Shown one piece after another: positions 12,634 through 25,004 of a stretch of 64,000 nucleotides of DNA (within the stretch, counting starts at the first letter, position 1; every line of letters begins with the position of its first letter). The DNA is from Azadirachta indica (taxonomy: Eukaryota > Streptophyta > Magnoliopsida > Sapindales > Meliaceae), in contig CM040446.1 in NCBI GenBank assembly GCA_022749755.1, forward strand, positions 14,160,367 through 14,224,366, given 5' to 3'. A program made the position numbers and the translations under genes. Under the pieces are notes generated by a model. It was given only the letters and a program-made list of their open reading frames with translations. It was not told the origin of the DNA and did not search any database.

Positions 12634-14942
12634 ATGGCCGCCTTGATCCCCAGAAATACCGCCACGCGCCTCCCTTGCCTCCTGTCACAGCGCGTCGCCT
12701 CTCTCCACACCACCCTTCCTTGTCTCTCCTCCACGACGTCCCAGCCCGCCTCATACCCTCGCGCTCCACCTCCCTCGACCGCGAGCCCCGCAGGCCTATC
12801 GAAGACGGCGGAATATGTGATCTCTAAAGTGGACGATCTCGTTAACTATGTCCGACGAGGCTCCATCTGGCCCATGACCTTCGGGCTGGCCTGCTGCGCT
12901 GTGGAGATGATGCACGCAGGGGCCGCTCGCTACGATTTCGACCGCTTCGGTATCATTTTCAGGCCCAGCCCTCGCCAGTCCGATGTTATGATCGTTGCTG
13001 GCACTCTCACCAACAAGATGGCCCCTGCTCTTCGCAAGTAGTTCTTCTCTCCTCCATTTCTTAGGGTTTCTTTTAAAAATTGGTCTAATTATATATTTTT
13101 CGGTTTATGCTAATTTTGACCGATTAAATTATATTTAGCAAGTATTTTTAAATTTATATGGGATTCATTTCCTGCTTTATATCCGAGAATCATGAATCTA
13201 GATATATTTGCAGTTGCGTTACATAGCTAAGTGCCATGAAGTGAGAAGCGGTGCTCACATATTAATTCTAGTTGGTTTTTGGGGAAATCTTCAGTCGCGA
13301 TTGAAATTTAGATATATCGGATTATGCAGGATTGCGTTTTTAATTAGCTTTTTTTTTTTTTTTTTGTCTTTGGTTTTGGGTTCAGGAATTTTAATTTCAT
13401 GACGGTGCATTTGCTGCTTCTCTCCTAGAATTTTGGTGGGAATCATTTTGTTTTCTATTGGATTTTGAAGGTGTTCACGTAGATAGAACAAATGAATCAA
13501 ATATGAGCATGGGACACCCTTGTGGTTTTAGAGACTGCTTCTTCTATTTATGTGAGAATATCATTTGAATTTGGATATAACTTTACATTGAGAGTAGCAA
13601 ACAGGATTATTGTAGCTGGTGGTGGCTGGGTGAAATTTGTAGCTGAGTTGAGGAAAGGTGACCAGGTTTAATTCGGAGTGGACTGGGGGCTGAGGTTTGT
13701 TGAAAGGAGATGCCGGATTTTTGTGGGGTACCCCTACTCCATCTTAAACTAGAAGTTGTTTTTAAATTGGATAAAATGAAACTGATTTTGCATGTGACAC
13801 TCTCATCTGTTACTAATTTATACTAGTGGAGATGTTGACAGCGATTACCACAGTGCTCATTATGAGTGACTAGATTATTAATATAGCAGGAAGAAGCCCC
13901 AGGGTCAACTTGTGCTATGGGGATGTTAAAGAACTTTGTGGACTCGTAATTATGTTTGAGTGAGCTAATTAGGGTAGAAACTCTAGTTGTTTTGATTAAC
14001 ATTTTTTAGTCTGTCAGACATAATTACGCTGTGTAATGCATCTTTATTAACCCTTTTTGCTGTGTATCTTTGTCAAATCAAACTTGGGCTTAAAACAGTC
14101 TCGTATAGAATATAAGCCTGACAGGAATAAATTTGATTCAGTGGATGATTGGTAGGAGTCTAAACAATGACTTCTTGAATCAGCTTAAGTGTGGGCTGTG
14201 AGGAACTTTATGATTGTAAACAGCATTGACACAAGTGGTGAGAGATGCTATACTAAGAGTAGTGCCTCAAAAAAGGGTTTGCTATTTAGCTGTCAATTAG
14301 GATTACAGCTTTTTTTTTTTTCCCGCTTTTATTTACTTTTTTTGGTTTGTGGTTTTGAATCACACAAAGAATTCATTTTTGTGGCACACAATTTTTTGGA
14401 TGAATTTTGACAACTCTGTGTAGCATAGGCTGACTTATATTTCCAGCTTTTCTTATATGCCGTCTTTCTATATTAGTGGCAAACTTCTTCGCAATATGTG
14501 TTTGGTTTCGGGTCTGTTACTTTATGTTTGAAGAGTTAGATTGTTTGTGAATTTTTGTTGTCGTTGAACTTTGTTTACTGTCAATTTTCTCTTAAATGTG
14601 TGCAATAAAGACCAAGCTGTTTCTAGCTTTGTTTTCTCAGTGTTTTGAATTTTTATGAAGTTGTAAATGAGTTGAGTTCATTGACCTTGACACTAAATTG
14701 TTCGCAGGGTTTATGACCAAATGCCAGAGCCTCGGTGGGTCATTTCAATGGGAAGCTGCGCAAATGGTGGTGGATATTATCATTACTCTTACTCTGTTGT
14801 TCGAGGTTGCGATAGGATTGTCCCTGTGGACATTTATGTTCCAGGTTGCCCTCCTACTGCTGAGGCCTTACTCTATGCAATTCTCCAACTGCAGAAAAAG
14901 ATGAACAGACGCAAGGATTTGTACTATTGGTGGACCAAGTGA
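12634..14942 (+). CDS. NDUFS7: NADH dehydrogenase [ubiquinone] iron-sulfur protein 7, mitochondrial (PSST, 20 kDa subunit)
   Basis: Complex I subunit that carries iron-sulfur cluster N2 next to the quinone site. Two exons, 12634-13037 and 14708-14942, join at AA|G to give 212 aa. The four N2 ligands are visible: the tandem Cys87-Cys88 in [10 protein letters not shown], Cys152 in SMGSCANGG and Cys182 in VPGCPPT; the spacing matches the known PSST pattern. The first ~55 residues are a Ser/Arg/Pro-rich mitochondrial presequence. The ATG at 12634 is chosen over an upstream in-frame TTG because [13 protein letters not shown] aligns with the orphan copy. Reading through the donor meets a TAG at once, so splicing is needed. 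The 1.67 kb intron has no other gene visible. Confidence 0.96.
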
Positions 14943-16060
14943 GGATATCTTAAGTGGCTCCTTGGCAGTTGTGTTCTCTTGTACGAACCAATAAAATCCA
15001 ACCATGTCATCTGTTCTGTTATCTGGTGAAACTTCTATGTAAAGGGAGAGAATACATTAAGGTGTTTTTGAAATTATATCCCAATATGCCCTTGTGTGGA
15101 TTTAACACCAATATTTCATGAGTTGCATCTTTTTGTTCTACAGCCTTGTTACAGGGAGCTGTCCCTGTAGAAATTATTAAACAGGCTTGGCTTGAACTAC
15201 TTGTGTTGTCTATTTATGTAATTGTTAGAAGATTCTTATCCCTTTTGTTTAACCTGGATTTAATAAAGATGTTTGTGTATCTGGAGTTTAGTGGTTTGAA
15301 TGCTAGTTGTTCTAAGGTTATAGGTTCATGAGTTATATAGCTATGAGATAGCAAGGTTCCTGGTGGTGGTTCTGCTCTTTTATAGTTTTTGGGGCCAGAT
15401 GATTGTTTTTACAAGGAAATTTGCAAATATGACATATGTGATGGTGCAATTTGCTAGACATCCAAAGGGAATCCTGGCACGTTATTTTGGTTTTGTTGGC
15501 AATCGAAGGAATGAAAATAGATGAAGCTCTCTTTGAGGAGTAATAGTTGGGTTTTTGTACCCTTGTGTTACAAGTGTGTTGAACTTTGGTGCAGTGGTAA
15601 CGGGCATCGGGGCTTCGGTTTGCATCATTCTTGCCTGTCATGGCAATGATACTGCCCCTTGTAACCCTTGCTAGAAATGAGGTTTGTCAATCTCCACAAA
15701 TGTCTTTATATATATATATATATATATATATAGATATGCATATATACACAGGCTTGCCTATATATATTTGACATTTATGACGGAAAGAAAAAGGAAAAGA
15801 AAAAGAAAAAGAAAACCCCTCTACTTTCATCTGTAAGGTTATAAATAATAAAAGTTAAAACCAAGAAAAAAAAAATGAAAAAGAAAAACCAAATCTTAGC
15901 TGTGTACTAATACCAAGACTATAGACCGCAATTCCAATACAGTAAACGAAAAAAATCTTTTAAATGAAAAATCAGTTCGAATAATAATAATAATAATATC
16001 ACGAACTCTACTATATATTGAAAGAAACGCAGTCCTATTATACCTCAAACATCTAACACA
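14943..16060. other. Spacer between NDUFS7 and the KH-domain gene
   Basis: The first ~300 bases are probably the NDUFS7 3' UTR. A tRNA-like promoter pair lies near 15587-15627 (separate entry). A (TA)n tract occupies about 15708-15731 and a purine-rich (GAAAAA)n tract about 15783-15815. The last ~80 bases before 16118 form the leader of the KH gene with a telo-box TAGGGTTT at 16071. Confidence 0.55.
15587..15670 (+). repeat. SINE-like head with Pol III A and B boxes
   Basis: TGGTGCAGTGG at 15587-15597 fits the A-box consensus fully and GGTTTGCATC at 15617 resembles a B box (about 8 of 11 positions). Spacing is about 30 nt start to start, short for a tRNA but possible for a tRNA-derived SINE. 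No cloverleaf is apparent and no target-site duplication was found, so this is tentative. Confidence 0.25.
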
Positions 16061-16117
16061 AGGTGGTCGCTAGGGTTTCTCTTTTTCGCCTATTCTCTCT
16101 CTTTTCTCTCGTTATCA

Positions 16118-19100
16118 ATGGCAGACGAGCCTCAGTACTCATCAGACACCACGCCCAATAAACGCAAATACGAGGACCAGACCACTCCCCCGTCATCTGG
16201 TGGGCGAAGGCCCACGGGCTTCTCCTCTGGCCCACCCTTGGCGGCACCCAATTCCGCTGCGGCGCCTCCATCGTACAACAGCGTTCCACCACCTGTCGAT
16301 GACTTCCAGGCTGCTAAGCGGCGCGCCGAGCAGATCGCTGCCCGTCTTCTCAACTCTGCTCCCGCCGACGCCAAGCGCCCTCGTGTAGAGAACGGTTCTG
16401 GCGGTTACGATTCCGGGGATAAAGGCTTTGGCTCTCCTCCTTCTGGTACATTCAGCTACTCTGCTCTTTGGCAGCTAGCTTTACCCTACCTGTTTGTTTT
16501 GAATTATTTGATACTTGAAATGTTTCGCATGGCCTGATTTCTCAATCTGACTATTTATGGCCGAGTGTTCTACAGTTCTTGTATTGTTCATGTGATGTCC
16601 TTGATATAACTGGTGGCTGTTTGTACTTATTAGTTCTTTCGGATTTTCAGGTTTTTGTTTGTCTAGTTTATTGTGATAACTTGGTTAAGAAATGGAAACA
16701 TATATAACTTTTTTGGGTATCTTTAGGTTCTTGGTTAGTCAAGTCTGCTGTGACCACGGAACAGTCTTTTGCCTAGGAGTTTTAGGGTTTTGTTAGGGTT
16801 TCTATTTGTTATGTATGTTGTGAGGATTAATTTTCTTTAATTCATGTGGGGTTGATACCTTCATTTTATGTAGATTCTTTTTCTTGTTGATAGAGAATGT
16901 TTTTGTTGTGAATTATTATATGCTAGATGCAAAACTGAGGCTCTTGATCTAATTGATTACAGATGTGAAGCCCAATCCAGCTTCTTCAGCCATACCTGTT
17001 TCATATGGTGGCTTCCAGGGTATGGGTACAAGTAAGAAGATTGAGATTCCAAATATCAGGGTCGGTGTTATCATTGGAAAAAGTGGAGAGACTATCAAAT
17101 ACCTCCAACTTCAATCTGGAGCAAAGATTCAGGTGACTCGAGACACAGAGGCAGACCTTAATTCTCCAACTAGGTCGGTAGAGCTCATGGGTACTCCAGA
17201 ACAAATTGCTAAGGCAGAGCAACTTATAAATGATGTTCTTGCCGAGGTAGAGCATAGTATTCTTACATTAACCAGTCTCCTCTAGCTTCTATTTTGTTGC
17301 TTATGTATTTTCAACTACATCCAAAAAAGTGAATGTGTAGATCTTTCTTACTGTTATATGAACTATTTTTTATTGTTTGTGATAGTAGTGTCTATCGGAC
17401 ATTTTATGTCTTTAATATTTAATGCGATCTTTTGATCACTGCACCATAATGTAATTTAGATGTTGATTGCTGTTATTATCTGCCTTGAATTCGGACAGGC
17501 TGAAGCAGGTGGTTCTGGCATAGTTGCTCGAAGGCTAACTGGACAAGCTGGATCTGATCATTTTGTGATGAAAATTCCAAACAACAAGGTTATAAGAAAA
17601 TATTTTTTGTCAACTTCACTGGTAATTGGTTTACAATTGGTTCTGACAAGGCACCCGATTTCAGGTTGGTCTGGTAATTGGTAAAGGTGGTGAAACTATC
17701 AAAAATATGCAAGCTAGGACTGGAGCTCGTATTCAGGTCCGTCCTGATTGATAATTTGTCTTTACTCACTCTATTGTTATGCTTTTGTGTGTAACTTTTT
17801 CAGCAAATATAATTTTTGTTTTAATTGCATCTTGTGCAGGTGATACCTCTTCATCTGCCTCCAGGTGATACATCAACAGAAAGGACAGTACAGATAGATG
17901 GGACAAGTGAACAGATCGAAAATGCAAAACAGTTGGTTAATGAAGTCATCAGTGAGGTAAATTTTGTGGTTTGTTGGTGTGCAGATTTAGGCTTATTTAC
18001 TTTTGTCTATGGATTGTTTTTGGACTTGGTTGAATCTAACCCCGAAGAAGACAAGGTGATTCAAATAGATATGAATTGTGGGTGCAAATTTGATTTCTTA
18101 TGAGGGATTCTGATAGTATTATTGAGGAAGCTTGGCCTTTTTAGCTCGCTGCTCCAATTGTATTTTTTTAGTTGTGTATGTTAGTGATATGGTCCTATTT
18201 TGTTGTAGAGACTAGAACTTATTGTTAGTTTTACCAAATGTTTCTTTTCTTTATCTATGGTGATTTATACTATGGCTTTGTGGTTCTTTTTATTGCAACA
18301 GTAGTTTTTTTGAAGATCTTCATGTGTCAGATATTGTGTTTGTATTATATATGTTTGTTACTGCAGGGCACAGTTGGCTCCCTTACTTCTATTTGGGTAA
18401 AGTGTGGGATTTAATTGTTTCTGGGTTTTCTTTTTTTGTTTTAAATCATCAGTCAATTTTTACTCTCTTATGTTTTATTTATATCTTGATCATCCTTGTT
18501 TTCCTGGTCAATGATCTGTACTCTCCTATTCCCTGTAGTATTTCTCATTTTATAAATCTTGCTTCCTTGTGGGCTATATGTTATTGTTCTCTCTGTTGCC
18601 TCTTATCTTTTCCATAGTTTTCCCGGCAGATTGTTCTGGAAGTCATACTATAGTTTCTCTATTTCTTTTGTGAAGTAGATGATATCTTCCTTTATTGATT
18701 TCTCTTAACTGTTAATTTGTTTTTAAATTGAGAGAAGATTAATTTTGTGATCCTCATTTTCCTATTCTGCTGTTTGGTTACTTTTTAAGTCATTGGGTAT
18801 GGCTATATTATCATCAATTCTTCCTATATGGACCTGGAAATTCCTCAAAATTGCATACAGATGAAGAAGTTTATGGTAGTCTCAAAGATCGTATAGATGA
18901 AGAAGAGCTGAGACTCTGCAATAATTGTTACCTTGTTAAAGAGTGAATGGATTGAGGATTGAATGGAGATAGTTTGAGTTCTAAACTTTATGGTTAATTT
19001 TTATTGTCATTAGATTGCTGAAGTGCAGTGCTGATTATTGGATAATAAGTCTGTGAGGCAGGTTTTTCATCTTATTCTCTTTTTAGGTTCTTATGGCCAT

Positions 19101-22100
19101 TTGATAGTTTCTTTCATTTCAGTGTCTATTTAAGTCAAATATTACGTCAGTTGTATCCTGAGTGAATGGAATTTTGGGATTTTAACTTGTTTTGCCGCCA
19201 AATGTGTTTATTAATCCATATCATTTGACTGATATTGTTATTGAGAACTATTGTAGGGTTAGTGTATATTGGACTATTTGGTCACACCAACATGGATCAC
19301 TTTGTGTTGGTGTTCCTTCAGCATTGCTCTGGTATGGCTCTATATCCCATTTCCTGATATTTAGTAATGATACTTTGGAGGGAAGCTATTAATGGATATA
19401 TGAGGTTGTTGGAATGGATTTTTGATATTGGAAAATGAGCTTCAGGATAATCTCTCTTGTAGTGTCTGCTATTTTAAGAATATTCCTTTATATATTTTTC
19501 CAGTCCTTGCTTTTGCAATTGCCAGATTTAGAAGTTAATCATTGAATAACTTGCTAATATTCGGGTCATACTATTTTCGTTAATCACAATTAAGTGTTTA
19601 AGATTGTTTTTGATTTTAGTTTTAGAAGTATTATTCTCCTCTACATGTTGTTGATTTTTGCTAGCATTTTTGCTCGTCTTGTGAAGCTTGTGAAGAAGGT
19701 TTAAGCTCTAATTTGCCTCTACTTGTGATAAAAGCTATTAGAAATTGCTTTTGTGTTCTTGATCATTGTCATTTGTTTGCTCCATATGTTGCTGTAATAA
19801 AGGTTTTCAGCTTTTGTGCTAGACGATAGTCTAATAGTTTGTATGTTCCTTAACAGCAGGGCAGAGCTAGGGTGAATGTTCAGGGGGGCCCCAAAATGCA
19901 ATGATCTAAAATCTGCAGGGGCTAAAAAATGAAAATATAATTTGAAAGGCTAAAATTGATAATTTTCACTCAAAAACTTCAAAATTTTTATGAACGTCCG
20001 CCACTGCTTAACACTATTTTAGCCAGAAGCTTTTTAAGTGGATGCCATTATTCTGAAACAGACTTGTTAAAATAAATTGAGTTCACATAATCTGTCTTCC
20101 ATTATGCATCTTGACACACTACTGTGTTCATAAAGTCACTGTCTTTGTTTGCCAGGGTTGTGATCCATTATTCTTGTTACTAGTTGCAGCAATTTTCCCT
20201 GGGTATTGTGTAGCTGTTTGAACTTTGTCCATGATCTCTTAAACCCCATTCATAGGAATATTTGTTAGTGATCATGGTTTTAATTGCACTGTTTTTGTGG
20301 CTGATAGTATTAAATATTGATGCCATACCACTAAACTTTGTCCTTTGCATTGGTGATACATATGATATCTTGCATAAATGAAAAAGTTTTTACATTAAAT
20401 TAGTACTGTAATGCATTTTAACATTTTCAAGCTGACTGCTCTTAAGATTTTAAGATTCGTGCTTTCCATATGGAACTATTAAAAAATCCTGTGTAATGGT
20501 CTGAAATATATATTTGATCTTTTAGGATGCCTTACTCCTAATTTGATGCTTTTGTTAATTTCAATGCATCAATTAAGATTTGGGCTAGATGTTGTATGGT
20601 ATACGCATCTTTTTGAACTTATTGCCTATTAATGGCAATAGGTTTATGTTCTGTTTTATTTTATGTAAAAGCTTGCGTAGTACTTGTGCTTCTTTTTTTC
20701 CCCATTCACTTCAAATAGAGAGAGGATGGGCTTCTGCTGGAGTAACTCAATAACCCCATCAACCAGTACGGTATGTAGGCATTTATATTTATATACCTAT
20801 TCCCAATGTAATATGACATCGGTTAGCCCCTGAATGGATTTTACTTGTTTATTTATTTGTTTTCCTTTATTCTGTATTTTAGATGTGTTCTATTAGGTTT
20901 TTATTTACATATAAACATTCTATGTTTTTTTGCTATATTGTATATATGTTCCAGCATTGTGGATAAGTTCATATAGTTATATGAGGAAAAAATTTTGTGC
21001 AGAATCGTCTTAGGAATCCAGCAATGACTGGAGGATATCCTCAACAAGGTTATCAAGCACGGCCACCTACAAACTGGGGCACACCTGGGGCTCCTCCAAT
21101 GCAACAACCTGGTTATGGTTATGTGCAGCCTGGTGCATATCCTGGTGCAACACCCCAGTATAACATGTCTCAGCCTCCTTATGGCGGATATCCTTCCCAA
21201 CCAACCTCTGGTGGATATCCCGGCAATTGGGACCAGTCTTCTGTTCCAGCAAGCCAGCAGACAAGCCAGGGAAGTGGTTATGATTATTATGGTCAGCAAC
21301 CATCTTCGCAGCAGGCACAAGCCCCTGGTGGTTCAGCAGCTCCAGCAGATAGCACTGGTTACAATTACAATCAGCCGCCGGCTTCTGCGTATAATCAGCA
21401 GGGACAAGGTTATCCACAAGATGGCTATGGTGGATACCATGCACCTCAGTCGGGCTATGGGCAACCAGCACCGTATGATCAGCAACAAGGATACAACTCA
21501 GCAGCCAGTTATGGTAATGTGACCAACTCAACTCAAGAAGCACACACCCCATCTTATGCAGGTCAAGGTGATTCATCACAGGCGCCTCCGCCTGTCCAGC
21601 CATCTCCAATGGGCCAACAGGGCTATGGTACCGGTCAACAGCCTAGTCCCAACCCTGCCAGTTATCCACCACAGGGAGCTTCGCAGCCAGGTTATGGAGT
21701 GCCTCCAACTTCACAAAGTGGCTATGGTAGTCAAGCCCCAGCTCAGTCTGGGTACCCCAGCTACGGGCTGCCTCAAGCACAGAAACCTCTTACCAATCCC
21801 CCTGTTTATGGACAGACGCAGCAATCACCTGGCACTGCAGGAGGTTATGGGCAGCCTGGATATGCTCATTCACAGCCACCAACTTCTGGTTATGCTCAAG
21901 CAGATTCAGGTCCTCAACGAAGCAGTTATGGTGGTGCTGCTTCTCAGCCAGGGTATGGACCCTCAACATATGGTGCACCACCTGCTAGTCAGCCAGGTTA
22001 CGGTCAGGGGCCAGCGTCTTACAACTCCTATGGTGGTGGGTACTCGCAGCAGCCGGTATACTCAGCTGATGGGAATTCAGCCTCAGCTGCTCAGCCTGTT

Positions 22101-22136
22101 CAACAGAGTGGAGTAACCAAGTCACCTCAAAGTTAA
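16118..22136 (+). CDS. KH-domain RNA-binding protein, FUBP/KSRP-like, with PGY-rich C-terminus
   Basis: Predicted nuclear RNA or single-strand DNA binding protein. Six coding exons join in phase: 16118-16445, 16963-17246, 17499-17588, 17665-17736, 17840-17956, 21003-22136, giving 674 aa. Residues 1-110 are Pro/Ser/Ala-rich with an Arg/Lys cluster (QAAKRRAEQIAARLL). KH1 is about 134-204 with the GxxG loop in VGVIIGKSGETIK; KH2 is about 222-297 with VGLVIGKGGETIK. Residues 298-674, one large exon, are a low-complexity tail of repeated QPGYG, SQPPYGGY and SGYGxQ units typical of prion-like, condensate-forming domains. Intron 5 is 3046 bp, far longer than the others, and contains a MITE-like insertion and a cassette-like exon with a stop. 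The exact paralogue is not assigned. Confidence 0.93.
19850..20013. mobile_element. MITE-like insertion in KH-gene intron 5
   Basis: A 152-bp element (19856-20007) starts GCAGGGCAGAGC and ends GTCCGCCACTGC; the ends are imperfect inverted repeats of a GCAGTGGCGGA type common in plant non-autonomous DNA elements. It is flanked on both sides by TTAACA (19850-19855 and 20008-20013), a likely 6-bp target-site duplication. The interior includes a run of six G and GGGGCTAAAAAATG-type sequence and has no coding capacity. The superfamily is not assigned. Confidence 0.6.
20719..20770 (+). other. Candidate cassette (poison) exon in KH-gene intron 5
   Basis: A 52-nt segment is bounded by a strong pyrimidine tract and acceptor (CTTCTTTTTTTCCCC then CAAATAG, ending 20718) and a good donor (TACG|GTATGT, 20771). 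Spliced after exon 5, it reads REDGLLE and then a stop, so its inclusion would remove the whole PGY-rich tail or send the mRNA to decay. The length is not a multiple of three. This rests on splice-site quality only. Confidence 0.4.
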
Positions 22137-23200
22137 TAGTATGTAGTGAGCTGGAATTGAATATTTACTTTTTGGTGCTTGTCTGTTTGATGATGGTTTA
22201 CTTTACTGTATTCCTGTGGTTAGTTGTAGTAGTTAGTTTTAGTGGGTTTTAAGACTTGTTTTAGTTAAATGTTTTTTGTTTAAATAGAGCATGGATGATT
22301 ATTATATTTCTTTGTCCAACCTAGTACTCGTTCGTTCAAAGTAAGTACTTCCCACGGTGCGTTAGGTACAATTGATTGGCGAAGAACTGCTACTTTTTAA
22401 TTGGGGTTGCATTTGGTCTAGTCGAATTATTTATGCATTAATATTTTTTTTTGTAGTTTTGTTTTAGTTGAGAGTTATCCGTGCAGAGCAGGCTTACTAG
22501 AACTTCTTATTGATTACTGTGGTTTAACAATCCTCCTTATGATTATTGGGATGGTGGTAACCAACCCAATGATTTTCGTCCTGCGGATGTTTTGGTGGCT
22601 TTGTGTGTTCTTGATTATTAAAGAAGTGAAGAATACACCGTTTGAGATTTTACTACCACCGCCGCCTCCACAAGGATTTGGTTTCGTGTTCAATGTTGCA
22701 AACCTTGAATATTAAGGTTTGAGCGTGTGGTTCTTGCGAGGCGGGATATAATGGTTAAAAATTAAATTATAGTAGAAGCTAACGTCCCGTTCCAAGTTTA
22801 TAATTATATTTAATAGTAGTTAAAATTGAAATATAGTCCTGTCCAATTATAATTTTAGCAGATTTTTAATTATAATGTTCATAAATTCTTTTACATATAT
22901 ATATATATATATAACTAAAAAGAAAAAACACTGGTTTATTGGAGTTAATATCTATATATACGTTTATGTGTATGTAAAGGATTTATTCATGTTCGTACAC
23001 TCGTCACATGCCAAGACAATCCAAAAAGTTTTATGGAATATATAAGAATATAATTGTGGAATCTGACCCATTTAATAAATTTATGAAACTATTAAAAGAA
23101 GAATTAATACGGAGATTAGATATAATATGCATGACATGGCGAGATTTCATTAGTCACTGCATTGCGCCGGAAACGGCTCACTGTAGAGAATGAGCCAAGC
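22137..23200. other. Spacer between KH gene and ATP synthase subunit g gene
   Basis: The first ~300-500 bases are the probable 3' UTR of the KH gene. A (TA)n run lies at about 22895-22912. No open frame here looks like a real protein. The promoter of the ATP synthase gene lies at the right end. Confidence 0.5.
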
Positions 23201-23239
23201 CGCCATCCAGAGTTACTACTGCCAGTCGAACATAATAAA

Positions 23240-23295
23240 TAAAAAAACCCTACTCGATCTTCTCTCTCTCTTGCACATCACAAGCGAAGATACAG
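23240..23295 (+). promoter_or_regulatory. Telo-box leader and 5' UTR exon of ATP synthase subunit g gene
   Basis: AAAAAAACCCTAC (about 23241-23253) is a telo-box-like motif followed by a CT-rich leader. The leader exon seems to end at GATACAG|GTATTT (23295), with the acceptor at 24100-24101, so an 806-bp intron lies in the 5' UTR, 12 bases before the start codon. Confidence 0.5.
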
Positions 23296-24113
23296 GTATT
23301 TGAACTTCCCTCTCTTTTCTAATCTGTGACGCGTTTTGATGTCTGTAATATATTGATGCTGATTGATTTGTTTATATACCATTGACACCATTTCATCACT
23401 TGTAATCCAATAATACTGTAACCTAGACATGTGGTATATCACTTCCTCTAAAAGAAGAAGATCTAGAGTTTGAATCGTGTAACCAGAACACTATCTCCAC
23501 TTGTCCTCAATAAATATCAAAGAGACAGAAAGAGAGAGAGACATAAATCAGCACAAAAAGGAGAAGAGATACAGGATGTGCTGAGGTACTAGAACCAATG
23601 AAGAGGAGTTTTAAAAGTTGGGAGAGAACTACTGTAGCATGGCCATAAATCTGTTTTAAGTTTTCGTTTTGACTAATTTTATTAGGGCTTTCATTATTGC
23701 AAATTACTTGCCTTAAAATGATCGATTCTACATTTCTTTTTCCGATCTTCCTTACAGCTTCCTGAAAATTCTTGTTCTATTGCGAATTTGTTTTTTTCTT
23801 TGTTATGGTTAATGAATAGTATTCATGGAGCTATAGCATTGGCTTTGATGTGTTGATTAATAACTAGCCATGAATGAATTTGAAAATTTTGTGAGCATTA
23901 GCACTTGAATTTCTGTTTTGTGTTTTCACGTTTGAGTTGTATGTAATTGCATTGGAAATTTGAATATCATTTTCATCGGTTGTTTAATGGGAATTTTCTC
24001 TTTTTTTTTTTCTCTAATTCATTCGAACAATTTCGCTGCCTATATCAATATATTAGTTTATACTTGTGCCTAAATGTCTTATTTTATGTGATTGTGAGTA
24101 GTTTCGAGAATTA

Positions 24114-25004
24114 ATGGCATCCAAGCTAGTGCAGTTGCCATCAAAAGCTGCTGAGGCCTCAAAGTTTGTTGCCAAGCATGGAACTGCCTACTACAAGCAG
24201 TTACTAGAACAGAACAAGCAATACATCCAGGAGCCACCAACTGTTGAGAAATGTAATCTTTTATCTAAGCAATTGTTTTATACTCGTCTGAGCAGGTTTG
24301 TCACTTTATCCTGTTGATATTCCTGCTTTTCTAATCAGTTTATTATTTTCTACCTTCTAAATGTATTGATTTATTGTCAAAGCTCATTTGCTGGTTTTGA
24401 TTTTATTTTTAGTAGCCCGGAAGAGTTGATGAAACTTATGCATTCCCTAGGCTGCCATCTCCTACATTGCTAGTATCAAAATTGCAGAAATAAACTAAGA
24501 AACTTAATATTTAATCAGCCAAGCAAGAAAATCATATTGCGTGAAATTTCATTTTTCTTATAATAGATAAATAAATAATTGTAGTACAATCATGCATCCT
24601 AGAGTGGAGGTTGTGTACCTGTTGTTCATTTAGTTACTGGACAAAATCTCTTTAAACTTTTCATTTGCTTTCTTGTAATTTTAATGTCCTTATTGATGAT
24701 TTGTCTAAAAAGTCAGAAAATCATTGTCTTGCCTCTGTCCGACATAAGCAGCCAATGCCATACCATACTGGTTTTTATTGTATATTTTGAATAAGTCTAT
24801 TTTCTTATGCAACACAGTATTCCTGGGCGGTACGAAGCATTCTGGAAAGAGCTTGATTATGTGAAGCACTTATGGAAGAATAGGCAGGAGCTCAAGATAG
24901 AGGATGCTGGCATTGCAGCTTTGTTTGGGCTAGAGTGCTTTGCATGGTACTGTGCTGGCGAGATCGTAGGTCGAGGATTTACATTCACTGGTTACTATGT
25001 TTGA
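24114..25004 (+). CDS. ATP synthase subunit g, mitochondrial
   Basis: Membrane subunit of the F1Fo ATP synthase Fo sector, involved in dimer formation and inner-membrane curvature. Two coding exons, 24114-24295 and 24818-25004, join at AG|T to give 122 aa, the usual size for plant subunit g. The N-terminal half is basic and amphipathic (MASKLVQLPSKAAEASKFV). The C-terminal half contains PGRYEAFWKELDYVKHLWKNR and one membrane segment, GIAALFGLECFAWYCAGEIVGRGF, with small-residue (G/A) packing positions. The start is supported by the leader and the family N-terminus. Confidence 0.93.

Noticed and set aside
21067..22116. Long open frames overlapping the KH gene's last exon (plus frame 2 and minus strand)
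   Set aside because: They are shadows of the PGY-rich low-complexity exon; codon repetition keeps several frames open, and only one joins the upstream KH exons in phase.
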